From: Hexactinellida sp. DTS-2022
Lineage: Eukaryota; Porifera; Hexactinellida
NCBI GenBank assembly: GCA_028753945.1
Contig: JAPNXP010000010.1
Coordinates: 623,042 to 687,041 of the forward strand
Direction: 5' to 3'
Length of the DNA: 64,000 nucleotides
This document shows, piece by piece, positions 31,026-41,352 of the stretch. Each line of letters begins with the position of its first letter. The stretch's first letter is position 1. The notes beneath the pieces were generated by a model. It made no database searches. It was not told the DNA's origin and worked only from the letters and a program-made list of their open reading frames with translations. The translations under genes were made by a program, and so were the position numbers.

Positions 31026-32000
31026 CTGACCGAGAGCTTAAGAAAACGAAAGATTGGCTTATATAGGTTACGGTATTACGGAAGATATATGTACGAATAG
31101 TAATATGGTTCTGAGGTTAAATTTACAATGTAAGCAATTAAAATATATTCGTCGTAGAGGAGTTATTAATTAATATGGTACAAACTACAAAGCAAGGTTA
31201 AAAGCGCTTCGACTAATACTGATTGAACGAATTGTTGCTCAAACAAATATATTTGGTTAACCGAACAGTTGTTCTGTCATGAAAATTTTGGTCTCTTCTG
31301 AAATTTGGTGCCTGGTATGCAAAATTGGCCATTCGGTCTCGGTCGCTTCGCGACCTTTGTTCGTTCGTGTTAGACACTACAGATAATTTTTTGAATATTC
31401 AAACACCTGCCTACTTTACACGTACATATGTAGGTTATTTTGCATTTCAAAAATGTATTAAATGTAGCCGAGCGTGTTGGTTGAATTCGAAGCAATTATT
31501 ACCAATAAAGTGGTTACACAGAAATCTTCAAGACATTTGAATGGAAAATAGTCGTAATTATTCGTCTATCAAGACCATATTTCGCCAGAAATCGTGTCAC
31601 GCCCGTTACCGAGGGTTCCATAGTATACAAACACTCCATTAATCAGCTCAGACACCATTTATGTATTCTAGGATACTGCCTGACAAAGTCAGTTTTGTTA
31701 TGTGTCCGATAATAGATATTGTTTTAGGTCCGGGAAATAAGCATCGCAGGTTAACATTACATTACAAGAACACCGAACTTATCAAAGTAGTACAGCATTA
31801 TTGATTTTCAAAGTGTAGAACAAAGCTTGAGTATTTGTAACACAGCGTCACAGCATTCATCCTAACAGCTAAACATTAATGTATAATTAACGTGAAATAT
31901 ATGCAAGGCATTGTCACGAAAATATTGTCCGGCTGACCAAATATCGTAATTAAATGAGATATACACTAACGACTAGTGTTTTATTATCCTGTTAACTTAC
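31026..32000. other. intergenic region with GC-rich repeat fragment
   Basis: Around 31330-31385 lies GGTCGCTTCGCGACC followed by a stretch shared, in inverse, with 42640-42700. No gene was found. Confidence 0.4.
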
Positions 32001-32190
32001 TACAGTCAACTCCTGTTATAACCAATTTGGATATAACAGAGTACCTACTTATAAGTGAAAAAAGTTATAACGAAGTCATTCAATGGTCCGGAAATCTTAT
32101 ATCTTATTACATTATAAAAACTTTGGTTACAACGAAATGAATATAACGAATTCCGCTTATAACGAAGTCATTTAAATCCCATATAACCTC
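32001..32190. repeat. pogo-like MITE, right end unclear
   Basis: Begins TACAGTCAACTCCTGTTATA and contains repeated TTATAACGAA motifs. No matching right terminus is seen. Confidence 0.5.
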
Positions 32191-32328
32191 TAAATAATAA
32201 TATAACTTAAGTATTTCCTTGAATAAGCGCCGGCGCATATTGTTTTCGTTTTACATACTATTCGAAGATGCTGAGCCACTATGGATCAGTATTCTAACCA
32301 AACAACACTAAAAAAATAAATAATTATG

Positions 32329-32489
32329 CAGTAGAACCTCGTTAGTAAGAACATCAGGCCAGGGGACCGTCAAAATGCGTTCGCTTTATCCGGAATTCGT
32401 ATAATCAATGCCATTTGTATTGAAAATGCTTTGAAGGGGACTGAAATAGTGTTCGTATTAACCGTGTTCGTACTATCGAGGTTCTACTG
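32329..32489. mobile_element. pogo/Tigger-like MITE
   Basis: Ends CAGTAGAACCTCGTTAGTA and TACTATCGAGGTTCTACTG are inverted repeats. The interior GACCGTCAAAATGCGTTCGC resembles 14200-14215. Confidence 0.7.
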
Positions 32490-32779
32490 AAATTTTATTA
32501 TTCAATAATTTGACACAAGTATTACCATACCTGACATACCTGTCAACTAGTCCAGACAAAGAATTCCCTGGAAATTGGTTCATTTCCAAGGACTCAATTC
32601 TAGAGGACTTGAACGTCCAAAAATTCGCTGGTTCGGTGTTCACCAAAAACAGGTCATTCAAAATATATTCATCAGTGAGTCAGCTGATAATGTGTATCGC
32701 CTAGACGCTTATTCGAGATCTAGATTCTAGAACCTTCCACTACCAAACAAATCAATAGTTGTCATTCCTCTCTCTATAC

Positions 32780-32932
32780 CAGTGTTTCTCAACGTGGGCG
32801 ATAAAACGGCGGTTTTACTTAGAAATGGAACCCTCCCTCCGGTCAGGGCAATATAATACAATCGGAGGGCGCGATGGGAACTGCTGCGATTCGCTAAGGG
32901 ACAAAAGATTTGAAAAAGGTTGAGAAACGCTG
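32780..32932. mobile_element. hAT MITE, 153 bp
   Basis: TIRs CAGTGTTTCTCAACGT and GGTTGAGAAACGCTG are flanked by a perfect 8-bp target duplication CTCTATAC (32772-32779 and 32933-32940). Confidence 0.9.
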
Positions 32933-32959
32933 CTCTATACCATGAACAGTTTATAACAG

Positions 32960-33290
32960 TACTCCAAAGAGTGTATGTGTGTGCTAGAGTTGATAGATCA
33001 GGTGGGGAGTGAAAAATTCGATAATAAACCAATATTCTGGTTATTCAACTCCCTCAGTGGAGGGCTGGATCTGGAGTTGGCAAGTCTATTAGTAGAGAAC
33101 TTAAATCAGAATTTCCGTACAAGGACATATCACATAGCAGTTACCCAGATGCACAACATATTGCTATAATTATCTGCTATATTTCTCTGCAATGCATGAA
33201 TTCACGAATTCAACTGTTCATTTTAACAACGATATGATAAGACAGATACTATTGCCTAACAACATGAATCAGCTGATCTATCTTCCCTAA
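32960..33290 (+). pseudogene. tubulin-superfamily gene fragment
   Basis: The plus strand reads IFWLFNSLSGGLDLELASLL, matching the tubulin GTP-binding signature (SLSGGTGSG) with the loop mutated. VTQMHNILL follows, then after a stop and a frame change MHEFTNSTVHFNNDMIRQIL. The last stretch aligns with the tubulin region around the conserved FxND. The order and spacing fit delta- or a related tubulin. The broken glycine loop, stop and frameshift mark it as a pseudogene or a mis-spliced fragment. A hAT MITE sits just upstream. Confidence 0.5.
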
Positions 33291-33801
33291 CAACAGGATG
33301 CACGTATGGTATGGAGATGATCTTTAATTTCACATTAACCTCCATTATACACAAATTTCGTATAACATAAGTACGCGGAATAAGAAATAGCGAGAATAGA
33401 GAACTTGATCCAATTATCAGAGAAAACACTAAACAAAGGCTGTACAATGTCACCATGCACGAAGTGACAAAATGATGGTTATTATCTCCAATGTTAACTA
33501 ACATCATATAGTTAAGCTAGAATATATAAAATAAATGCACAAAGTTCATTGTAAATAAATAAATAAATAAATACCAACCTAATTAATCAAATGTGAGCGG
33601 TAAACATGAAATGTACACTTTGTACTAATTATCTATTTATCATGTAGATGACTTGGCTTTACAACAAACTTGACATCAAAATCATTATTCACATAGGAAG
33701 GGGGGGGGGGGACATTTTATCATAGGGGCAATTGATCAAATAAATAGACCAAACACGAATAAAGAATATATTGCTACGATGTACAGTAGATAACGCATAT
33801 A
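33291..33801. repeat. intergenic region with simple repeats
   Basis: Contains an AAAT microsatellite (about 33554-33580) and a run of about 11 G near 33700-33712. No gene was found. Confidence 0.55.
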
Positions 33802-35880
33802 CTAGTCGCAGCCTATAAGCTGGTCTATGCTATCGTCCACTAGAGACGGGAGAGTTAGCATAAACCTCTTGTCTCCCCTGGCCACACCGGATATGGTATC
33901 GAATGCCTCTCTGGAGCCAGACCAGCTCCTGCGCGCCAGCCCGTTACACACGTCCCAGAGGAGCATGTCTCTAGCGCGCTCGTCCGCGAGCTCACTGCCG
34001 TCTAGCAGCATTCCAAAGCCCCCGTTCGTAACCTCGCCCCACCCCACCCCGCCCCCGTTGTGCAGACTCACCCAGGTGGCGCCCCGCACCGCGCACCCTA
34101 TCGCATTCTGCACAGACATGTCAGCGCAGAAGCGAGACCCGTCGTGTATGTCGCTCGTCTCTCGGAAGGGGCTGTCGGTCCCGCCCACGTCGTGGTGGTC
34201 CCTGCTCACCACCACGGGGCCCTTCAAGCGCCCGCTGCGCACAGCCGCATTGAACGCGGAGGCGATAGCGACACGCCCTCGCTCGTCCGAGTAGAGGATC
34301 CTAGCTGGGGACCCCACCACTAGGTTGTGCTTAGCCGCCTCGCCTATCCACGTAAGGTTGTCCTCGTACTGCTGCTGCTTGTCCGCACTGAGCTCTCCCG
34401 AGGCGAGACAGCTACGCAGCACCTGTGTAGCTAACGCGTCCGTGGTGGCCAGGTCCTCCGGGAGACAGGAGCAACAGACCCACCGGAAGGGCCCGAACCC
34501 GAGCGAGAAGATACGCCCCATTATGTCCTGCACGTAGCTCACATACCGGAACTCGCTGTGTCCGGATAAGTTAGCTGTCTCCCCCCTCTGCCCCTCCGCC
34601 CCCCTCGCGGCTACCTCCGCGCCGCTCCGACGCGCCTCCAGCAGGAACCCGTTCCCGTAGTCCCAGAAGAAGAGCCCCGCCCCCTCGGACAGCCGGTTAA
34701 CGGCTGCCACGTGGCGCTTCAGACTCGCCTGCACTTTCTCCCGGAACAGCAGCTGGTCTGTGGCCAGCAGAGACAGGGCCTGCTGCTCCGTGTAGCCCGC
34801 GGGGATGTACCCGCCCCCGAAAGGGTTGTGCAGACTCGTCTGGTCCGAGCCTAGCGAGACTCGCCGCTTCCCGCTCGACTCAAAGTCCCGGACGAAGAAT
34901 TCCCATAGCTCGACCACGTTACCATGGTAGCCAATGCTCACAGAGGAATGCTGTAGTACAGCAGTGTCTACCATTTGACTCAACTCGTCCAGGTCCGCTG
35001 TCCACATGGTGAGCCAGCCCTGTTCGTGTCTCTTCTCAATCGCGGAAATACTCACCTCTGCGATAACGCCTACACACCCGCAAATAACCGCGGCTTTCGC
35101 CTGCGCCCCGCTCATGCCGCCCAGCCCGCTGCTCAGAAACACGCGGCCTGACAGGTCCCCGCTGCCCAGGTGCTTCCGGGCTGCGTTCATAATGGTTAGC
35201 GTGGTACCATGGACAATGCCCTGCGGCCCTATGTACGCGTAGCTGCCTGCCGTCATCTGTCCGTACAGAGACACGCCGAGAGCAAACATCTTATCGTAGT
35301 CCTGCTTGCTTGAGTAGTTAGGCACTACCATACCGTTGGTTATGACCAGTCTCGGGGCGTGAGTGGTGCTCGGGAAAAGTCCCATCGGATGTCCGGAGTA
35401 CATCGAGAGGGTCTGCTGGTCGGTTAGCTCTGAGAGGTAATGCATTGTGAGGTAGAACTGAGCCCAGTTAGAGAACACCTGTCCGTTGCCTCCGTACGTG
35501 ACCAGCTCGTGAGGGTACTGTGCCACCCTCGGATCCAAGTTGTTCATAATCATAAGCATAATAGCAGCGGCCGCCTGCGTGTGGCAGGGGTAGCAAGAGA
35601 TCGGGTAAGCACGCATGTCGATAGGAGGCACAAACCTGTACATGTATATGTGTCCATGGTCCTTTAGTTCATTAGAGAACTCTGTTGCGAGAGTGGTGTG
35701 TAGCTCGGAGGGAAAGTATCTGAGGGAATTCTTGACTGCAAGAGTGAACTCTTGAGGAGAGAGGTTGGGTGTCCGGACGGGGGCGTGTGGCAGAGACTGG
35801 TCCCGTTTGAGGAGAGGGGGGAGCGGCGATAGAGGTACTCCTGAGCAGAGGGTTTGGAGGTCTGCCTTTATTGATTCCAT
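33802..35880 (-). CDS. UROC1: urocanate hydratase
   Basis: Cytosolic enzyme of histidine breakdown, converting urocanate to imidazolone propionate with tightly bound NAD+. The sequence is clear along its whole 692 aa. Landmarks are ELVTYGGNGQVFSNWAQFY, MYSGHPMGLFPS, the NAD-binding SSGLGGMSGAQAKAA, LGSDQTSLHNPFGGGY, FGPFRWVCCSC and ALHNGGG-like SLHNGGGVGWGEVTNGGFG. It resembles the vertebrate enzyme rather than the shorter bacterial form, notably the N-terminus with LPHAPVRTPNLSP. A small low-complexity insertion (RSGAEVAARGAEGQRGETAN) interrupts the middle. The GC content is far above that of the flanks. It is a single exon. Confidence 0.97.
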   Translation of the reverse strand: MESIKADLQTLCSGVPLSPLPPLLKRDQSLPHAPVRTPNLSPQEFTLAVKNSLRYFPSELHTTLATEFSNELKDHGHIYMYRFVPPIDMRAYPISCYPCHTQAAAAIMLMIMNNLDPRVAQYPHELVTYGGNGQVFSNWAQFYLTMHYLSELTDQQTLSMYSGHPMGLFPSTTHAPRLVITNGMVVPNYSSKQDYDKMFALGVSLYGQMTAGSYAYIGPQGIVHGTTLTIMNAARKHLGSGDLSGRVFLSSGLGGMSGAQAKAAVICGCVGVIAEVSISAIEKRHEQGWLTMWTADLDELSQMVDTAVLQHSSVSIGYHGNVVELWEFFVRDFESSGKRRVSLGSDQTSLHNPFGGGYIPAGYTEQQALSLLATDQLLFREKVQASLKRHVAAVNRLSEGAGLFFWDYGNGFLLEARRSGAEVAARGAEGQRGETANLSGHSEFRYVSYVQDIMGRIFSLGFGPFRWVCCSCLPEDLATTDALATQVLRSCLASGELSADKQQQYEDNLTWIGEAAKHNLVVGSPARILYSDERGRVAIASAFNAAVRSGRLKGPVVVSRDHHDVGGTDSPFRETSDIHDGSRFCADMSVQNAIGCAVRGATWVSLHNGGGVGWGEVTNGGFGMLLDGSELADERARDMLLWDVCNGLARRSWSGSREAFDTISGVARGDKRFMLTLPSLVDDSIDQLIGCD

Positions 35881-36008
35881 GCTAAACTTAGTCGCTAATC
35901 ATTGAATTCTATAAATGGTTGATACAATGATAAGCTTGTATCGCTATATAATTTATTTCCAAATTGTGATTTTTTGATAGAAAATGGTAGATATTTCTAT
36001 AACATTAA

Positions 36009-36093
36009 TCTACATTATTAAAACTCGATTGTTGTGGTTTGTTTGTCCAGATTAAGATAAAAATATGCTCGATTTTCAAAGCTCCCATATATT
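36009..36093 (+). repeat. Helitron-like 5' end fragment
   Basis: A|TCTACATTATTAAAACTCGA followed by TGGTTTGTTTGTCCAGATT resembles the 5' ends of the Helitrons at 52099 and 61621. No clear 3' end can be paired. A 7-bp hairpin (GTTGGGT/ACCCAAC, 36621-36638) followed by CTAG is a weak candidate. Confidence 0.4.
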
Positions 36094-36206
36094 AAAATAT
36101 CCAAAATTGCAGCTGTGCCGACGCATTTCCTTTTGGTGGCTACAATTGATAGTTGATAGTGCCTCCAAGGAAAATACGGTTGGCACAGCTGCAATTTTGG
36201 ATTTTA
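36094..36206. mobile_element. MITE with CAGCTGTGCCG inverted repeats, copy 2
   Basis: Left ATCCAAAATTGCAGCTGTG and right CACAGCTGCAATTTTGGAT are perfect complements. It is related to the copy at 21777-21905. Confidence 0.75.
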
Positions 36207-36342
36207 TCGCAATGTCATTGTGATGACGGGCTGACAGGAGTGCACTAGAGGGATCCTAGTGTAGGTGGGTTGTGCTTAGTACCTGTGGTAGGAGAACGGC
36301 ATGGCTCACTGGTAACTAGAACTGGAGTAGACCAGTTGTAGT

Positions 36343-36392
36343 GTGGTCGAGGGTTACCCTCCTGATGAGTCCTTGTGATAGGACGAAACCAC
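36343..36392 (+). ncRNA. hammerhead ribozyme, type III layout
   Basis: All conserved parts occur in order. Stem III 5' strand GTGG (36343-36346) runs into the GUC cleavage triplet, with the cut expected after C36348. Stem I is GAGGG/CCCTC with a TTA loop (36349-36361). The core CTGATGA follows (36362-36368), then stem II GTCC/GGAC around an 8-nt loop (36369-36384). GAAA (36385-36388) and the stem III 3' strand CCAC (36389-36392) complete the fold. Self-cleavage is inferred from the complete core. An A-box-like TGGCTCACTGG at 36303-36313 and a weak B-box-like GGTCGAGGG suggest a possible RNA polymerase III or SINE-like carrier. Confidence 0.8.
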
Positions 36393-36961
36393 TTCCACCA
36401 CATGTAGTATCCCGGTGGGTGTGAGATACATTTACGGTGTCTCATGCTCACCACATCATCATCACTATGAACGTGTTAAATTATTTCAGGAAGGTCTTTC
36501 AGAAGGCAACGACCCTTAGAGTGGTGGAAAATTTCTTTATAGCTCACTTCATTTTAGAGATATTCAAGTTTCAGTAGAATATAAATATAATAGGTGATGA
36601 CTCCGTATGTTTATGTGCGTGTTGGGTACTCACCCAACGCCAACCAACGGTACTAGGTCACCTCGCCGAAAGACATTATGCCGAAAGGACATCTTACCGA
36701 AAGGACATCTTGCCGAAAGATATCTTGCCGTAAATGTGATTCAGTGTTTGTAAACAATCTTATAGATATCAATATCTACTATAAGAAACCGAAAAAAATA
36801 TTTGTAAAGAATCAGCAAATAAGAGTTTCCTGGTGTTATTGTAAACATTTTATGAATAGCCATTTGTTGGGTGAGAAGTCTGATGCATGTTTGGTAAACA
36901 ATCCATAGAATAAATTGTATAAATACTTCTCAACTTATCTTAATTATAATAAAGTCTGAAC

Positions 36962-39054
36962 ATGGAAACGTTAAAAACAATATTCGGAGGCAAAAAATTG
37001 ATCTTTAATGGCTATGTCTATATTAAGGATCGACATTCAAATGAAGCAACCTACTGGCGTTGTGAGAAAAGGGGCATATGCAATGCACGTATGATAACAT
37101 TTAGGCTAGATGAGTCGGTAAAAAAACATCCCTCTGCACATAACCATCCCACTGATCTTTCCTCTGTTCAAGCAGCAAGGACAATTGAAGAGATAAAGTC
37201 AAGAGCTATATTAACAGATGAGACAACTTCTTCAGTAATCAATAAGTGTACTGAATCTATATCAATTACTACAGCAGTCAAACTACCTTCAAAGGAATCG
37301 TAGTCGAAAATTGTAAGAAGGAAAAGGAAAGCAACAGAATTAGACTTTTTCGATTCTGTTCGCACAACTAGGGGTCAAAACTTTTTAATATTGAATAATC
37401 CAGAGTTGGACCTAATCATACTTGGGACGGAAGATAACATCGCAGTGTTAAATAGATATAGAGATTGGTTTTGTGATGGAATTTTCGACTCAGCTCCAAT
37501 TGGAACCAGCTATACACAATTCACGCGTTGGTGAGTGAGACTGTCACCATTCCATTGATCTTCTGCATCGCCAGACAGAAAAATGAAATTACATACAGTG
37601 AGATATTCTCTTCCATAAAAGAACTCTATGTGACACTAAATCCCAGATCAATAATGCTAGATTTCGAAAGAGCTGCTATAAATGCAATGGCGCAACATTT
37701 TCCCGCTGCTGAACTTCAGGGGTGTTTTTTCCATTTTGGACAGGCAATTTGGAGACATATTCAATCTTTCGGGCTCCAACAACGATATCAAAATGAAGAA
37801 GAATTTGCTTCAATTGTCAAGCAATTCCAGGCCTTAGCATTTGTACTGTCACGCTGTAGATGGTCCGCCGCCATAACTGGTCCGGCCGGACCATCCACAG
37901 CAGCCGTGGATGGTCCCCCTTGCCATGGATGGTCCCCCCTACTAATATTAGATAAAATATCTGGTAGCAACGATTGCGGAATATTTGCTGTAGCAAATGC
38001 AACTCTTTTGTCTCTTGGGAAGAACCCGGGAAAATACTTGATGGATCAGGGATTAATGAGAAGTCACTTGTACGAATGTTTTATGAAAGGTAAAATGACA
38101 ATATTCCCTTGGATTAAAGAGAGGAGGGACAAAAGAAGATACTATTAAAGTTTACTGCAAATGCAGAATGCCGGACACATCAACTGGCGAAATGGTGGCA
38201 TGCAGTGGGTGCAAAAAATGGTATCATGTTTACTGCATTTCAATTTCGAAAGAAGCTCTTGAAAACAAGAAAATAAAATGGTGGTGTGCAGAATGTTAGT
38301 TAAAAATCATATGAAAAATAAATACACTTATTTAGCTTTATATCAATTTGATGGTCTTGGGGTGATAGTATATGGCGAAAGGGGACCAATAATCTCGCCA
38401 CGGATGGTCCGGGGGCATATATGACGAAGGGGGACTAATTATGGCGCTGTGGATGGTCCGGCCGGACCAGTTATGGCGCAGTGGATGTGTCAGGGGGGGA
38501 CGATATATGGCGAAGGGGGACCAATTATGGCGCTGTGGATGGTCCGGCCGGACCAACTTTAAGGGGGACCATATATGGCATGACAGTACCGCCAATTGAT
38601 GTCGTACCCTGCTATGAAGAACTCATAGATTCTCTAAGTGACCAACTCATTGCTGATATAAGCGATTTTCTACAGTATTTTGAGAAAACATGGATTGGGA
38701 TTCAACATCATGGTCGAAGACGTCGTCCACTATTTGATGTAGCTTTGTGGAATGTTAGAGACAGAGTAGAGAGATCTTTACCAAGGACAAATAATTCCGT
38801 AGAGGGTTGGCATCGAGCGTTTGACCAGAGGGTAAATATGACGCATCCAACTACTTCATAACTCATTAGAAAAATTGTAGTCGAGCAAAGCTCAAATGAA
38901 ATTACTTTGGAAAAAGTTAGATGTGGCCATGAACTATCAAAGCCCAGGAAGAAGTATGCTCAAATAATTAAGAGAATCGAAAAGTTGGTTGATCAATACA
39001 TATACATGCCACACATAGATTTTCTTCGTGGGATGTCACTCAATCTATCACTTT
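36962..39054 (+). pseudogene. MULE transposase with FLYWCH zinc finger (disrupted)
   Basis: The N-terminal part has a FLYWCH-like finger (NGYVYIKDRHSNEATYWRCE, CNARM, then HNHP). The catalytic core is recognisable at 37528-37845: PLIFCIARQKNE, then SIMLDFERAAINAM and GCFFHFGQAIWRHIQ, the MULE DDE region. After removing the nested insert, AFV joins in frame to PPIDVVPCYEEL and NNSVEGWHRAFDQR. Breaks are a TAG at about 37301, a frame change near 37515, the nested insertion, and a TAA at about 38859 before a readable C-terminal tail (LIRKIVVEQ to FLRGMSLNL). A 45-bp tandem duplication follows at 39041-39130. It is not functional. Confidence 0.85.
37846..38586 (+). mobile_element. nested TA-flanked TIR element with Ulp1 and PHD remnants
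   Basis: Left TIR CTGTCACGCTGTAGATGGTCC and right TIR (complement) CTGTCATGCCATATATGGTCC lie between TA dinucleotides at 37844-37845 and 38587-38588. Removing the element restores the MULE reading frame exactly. Inside are SGSNDCGIFAVANA, the C-terminal cysteine motif of an Ulp1-type protease. A frame change later comes YCKCRMPDTSTGEMVACSGC then KKWYHVYC and WWCAEC, a PHD finger. Subterminal GGTCCGGCCGGACC palindromes repeat several times. It is a truncated, non-autonomous element; Ulp1 plus PHD modules are known from several large DNA transposon groups. Confidence 0.75.
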
Positions 39055-39223
39055 AATATTTCCTATTATTAATTTCAATGTTTATCAATCTATCACTTTA
39101 ATATTTCCTATTATTAATTTCAATGTTTATTAATGTTATTTACTATTAAATTATAAACATAAAATTATCATTTTAAATATAATAGCATTATATCCTTTCG
39201 GCAAGATGTCTTTCGGCGAGGTG

Positions 39224-40267
39224 GGCGGACACGAGTGAAAGATTTAATAAGTTAAATCAATATAATTATCGCAAGTTGAAACAATATCTAGACTCTAGAG
39301 TAAGATTTAACAAGTCTAGTCAATATAATTATTACAAGTTGAAAATTGATTTAACAGTTGTTACCCCAATTATGGCACAAACCCCGGCCAAATTGAAGAT
39401 TTGTGATTTGCCAAAAGGTGTAGAATTTAATTCTCTATCCAAATATATAAATCTTAGCAAGTTCACTATTAAATATTTCATGTTAAGAGCCATAATTAGC
39501 TTAAATAGGTGTTAAAATTATTTGATCATTATACGGTCACTCCGCACCTACATGCCAAGTTTCAGCCCTAAATGTATAAAGGTGTGGCTAGGGCACTTGC
39601 TACGGAGAAATAAAATTAATAATAAAGGCAGTAAGATTAGAACTGGCCCACTATACTAGAGTATAGTCACTAGTCAGCACAGTAAAAAGTCGAGAGAGCA
39701 TGCTCCTACACGTACACAAAAGCTATTTAAACTCTAGTTTCAGAGTTATTCATAATTTCGAAAGTTAACATGCCATAAATGACTAAGGGAAATGCGAGGG
39801 AAATCATGACACGAACCCTTGAAAGATTCAAGAGTATCACTGGCGAAGCTGTTGGTGTAACCTTTAGCTGGAAAGGAGGTCTCAACGTTTTGGTCCAGAG
39901 TGCTTTAAAACATTCATCGGAGCCAACAAGGAAGAAGTTTGGAGGACATTGGCCTATACTCGGAGAGAGGATTATTCCATTTCTAAGCCCGCATTAGATC
40001 AAGAGATGAAGTTATGGCAGGACAATTACATGGATCAAATGTCGCTACGCTGAGGAAACTAGTATGGATATTTCAACAAATACTCGGTAATAACTGAATT
40101 AATTATTTAAATTTTATTACTTTGTTAACTTATTCTGATTATTGGAATATCCGGGCGAGCGCCAAAATGTTTAAACCACAGATTAAGTCTACTGTTCTCG
40201 AGGTCTAGGTATAACTGTTCATTGTTCATAATAATAAAGCAAACATATTTTACGAAAGAATTTCCCT
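39224..40267. other. intergenic region with unidentified coding-like scraps
   Basis: The frames at 39276-39515 and 39779-39997 have no recognisable domain. In a shifted frame near 39900-40050 there is a more protein-like stretch (FGPECFKTFIGANKEEVWRT), possibly a decayed gene end. Not identified. Confidence 0.3.
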
Positions 40268-41352
40268 ATTAAGCCCAACATACACGATGAACTGTTGCAT
40301 GCAACTTTGTTGCATCGTGTATGTTGAAATGTTGCGTGCAACAAGTTGCACCGTGTATGTTGATTGTTGCACGCAATATTGTTCTTTTTTCTTGCAACAT
40401 TGTTGCACGAAAAAATGGAAATTCAGTACATATTTTTCAGATTATTTTCGTTTGCATTTTTTCACCTACTCAAAACAATTAAAAATTAACATGTTCTTTC
40501 TAGTGTACCTATGGAAGTTATTACTTACTTTATCAGTACCCTTAATCAAGCCACCTATGATGCGAACACAAATGTATATATTATAATTTTGAGCACGGTT
40601 TTAAAAACAATGATCGTATGCTGCATATTATTTTCCAAGAAATACTACACATCATAAATTATCCACGACCCGTTAACGACGTTTTTTTTATTTTTGAATG
40701 AAACTAGAAAATATGGATTAGACACTTTGGGATTGCACATGTACTAACCATTGTATTTCTAAGATCCGGGTAAATTCTAGTTATGGGCAGCTTCCGGACG
40801 ACAGTGCCCGAATAAGGGAGGTTTGGATGTATATATATATAAATATCCAGTTATAAATAAGAATACCAAAATGACTATAGCTTATTACTGGACAGACGAT
40901 CCATCCTTACGAAATTTCTATAACTGGATGTGTCAACTAAAAAATTTCCTTCATCAATAGATGAAATGCACTTTGCGTCTCTCGATTTTGATCCAATCCT
41001 TAACCCATGAGATCTCAATTTGCGTTGACTGGTCAAATGCTATTTCCTCCGGCGAAGTATAATAATTTGGAATGCGGAAACGACAACGTGTGTTTTATCC
41101 ACAATAATGAACTGGGAAATAACAAATCCATTTGGATTATACGTATAGTACTGATTTAAAATAACATTTTACCATGTGTAATAGAGTAATTTCCATGCAA
41201 CAATGTTGCACGAAAATAAATGTTGCATGCAACTTGTCGCACGAAAATTGTGTTGCATGCAACATATTGCTTGCAACATTGTTGCACCGTGTATGTTACC
41301 TTGTTGCATGTAACAAATTAACAATGTTGCATCGTGTATGGTGGGCTTTATG
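40268..41352. mobile_element. 1.08-kb non-autonomous TIR element of the AAGCCCAC family
   Basis: Left ATTAAGCCCAACATACACGA and right TCGTGTATGGTGGGCTTTAT are inverted repeats. Both subterminal zones are packed with GTTGCATGCAAC-type palindromes (40285-40410 and 41195-41340). These produce spurious cysteine-rich frames. No transposase was found. Confidence 0.75.

Larger units (their letters stand above)
36659..39223 (+). mobile_element. degraded MULE with long repeated TIRs
   Basis: The left end CACCTCGCCGAAAGACAT (from 36659) is mirrored by ATGTCTTTCGGCGAGGTG (ending 39223). Both ends contain extra tandem CTTGCCGAAAGA or TTTCGGCAAGATG units. The interior encodes a broken FLYWCH plus MULE transposase gene. 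I could not see a 9-bp target duplication. A second element (37846-38586) is nested inside. Confidence 0.8.

Noticed and set aside
30052-31100. Plus-strand frames opposite CRYL1
   Set aside because: Antisense shadows of a clearly identified gene.
33827-35667. Several long plus-strand open frames opposite UROC1
   Set aside because: They are shadows of the GC-rich minus-strand urocanase coding sequence and carry no domain of their own.
33802-35880. Horizontal transfer of UROC1 from bacteria
   Set aside because: GC content is odd, but the N-terminus (PHAPVRTPNLSP) and the length are those of the animal enzyme as I recall it.
36343-36430. Reading the hammerhead as type I with stem III downstream
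   Set aside because: The sequence after GAAA has no downstream GTGG followed by a UH triplet, whereas the upstream GTGGTC completes a type III fold without mismatch.
36245-36454. A 69-codon minus-strand frame covering the ribozyme
   Set aside because: No protein-like features; the structured plus-strand RNA explains the sequence better.
40287-40586. Cysteine-rich small protein (Cys-Cys-containing repeats)
   Set aside because: It is produced by tandem TTGCA/TGCAAC palindromes of a TIR element, and a similar artefact recurs at 41174-41389.
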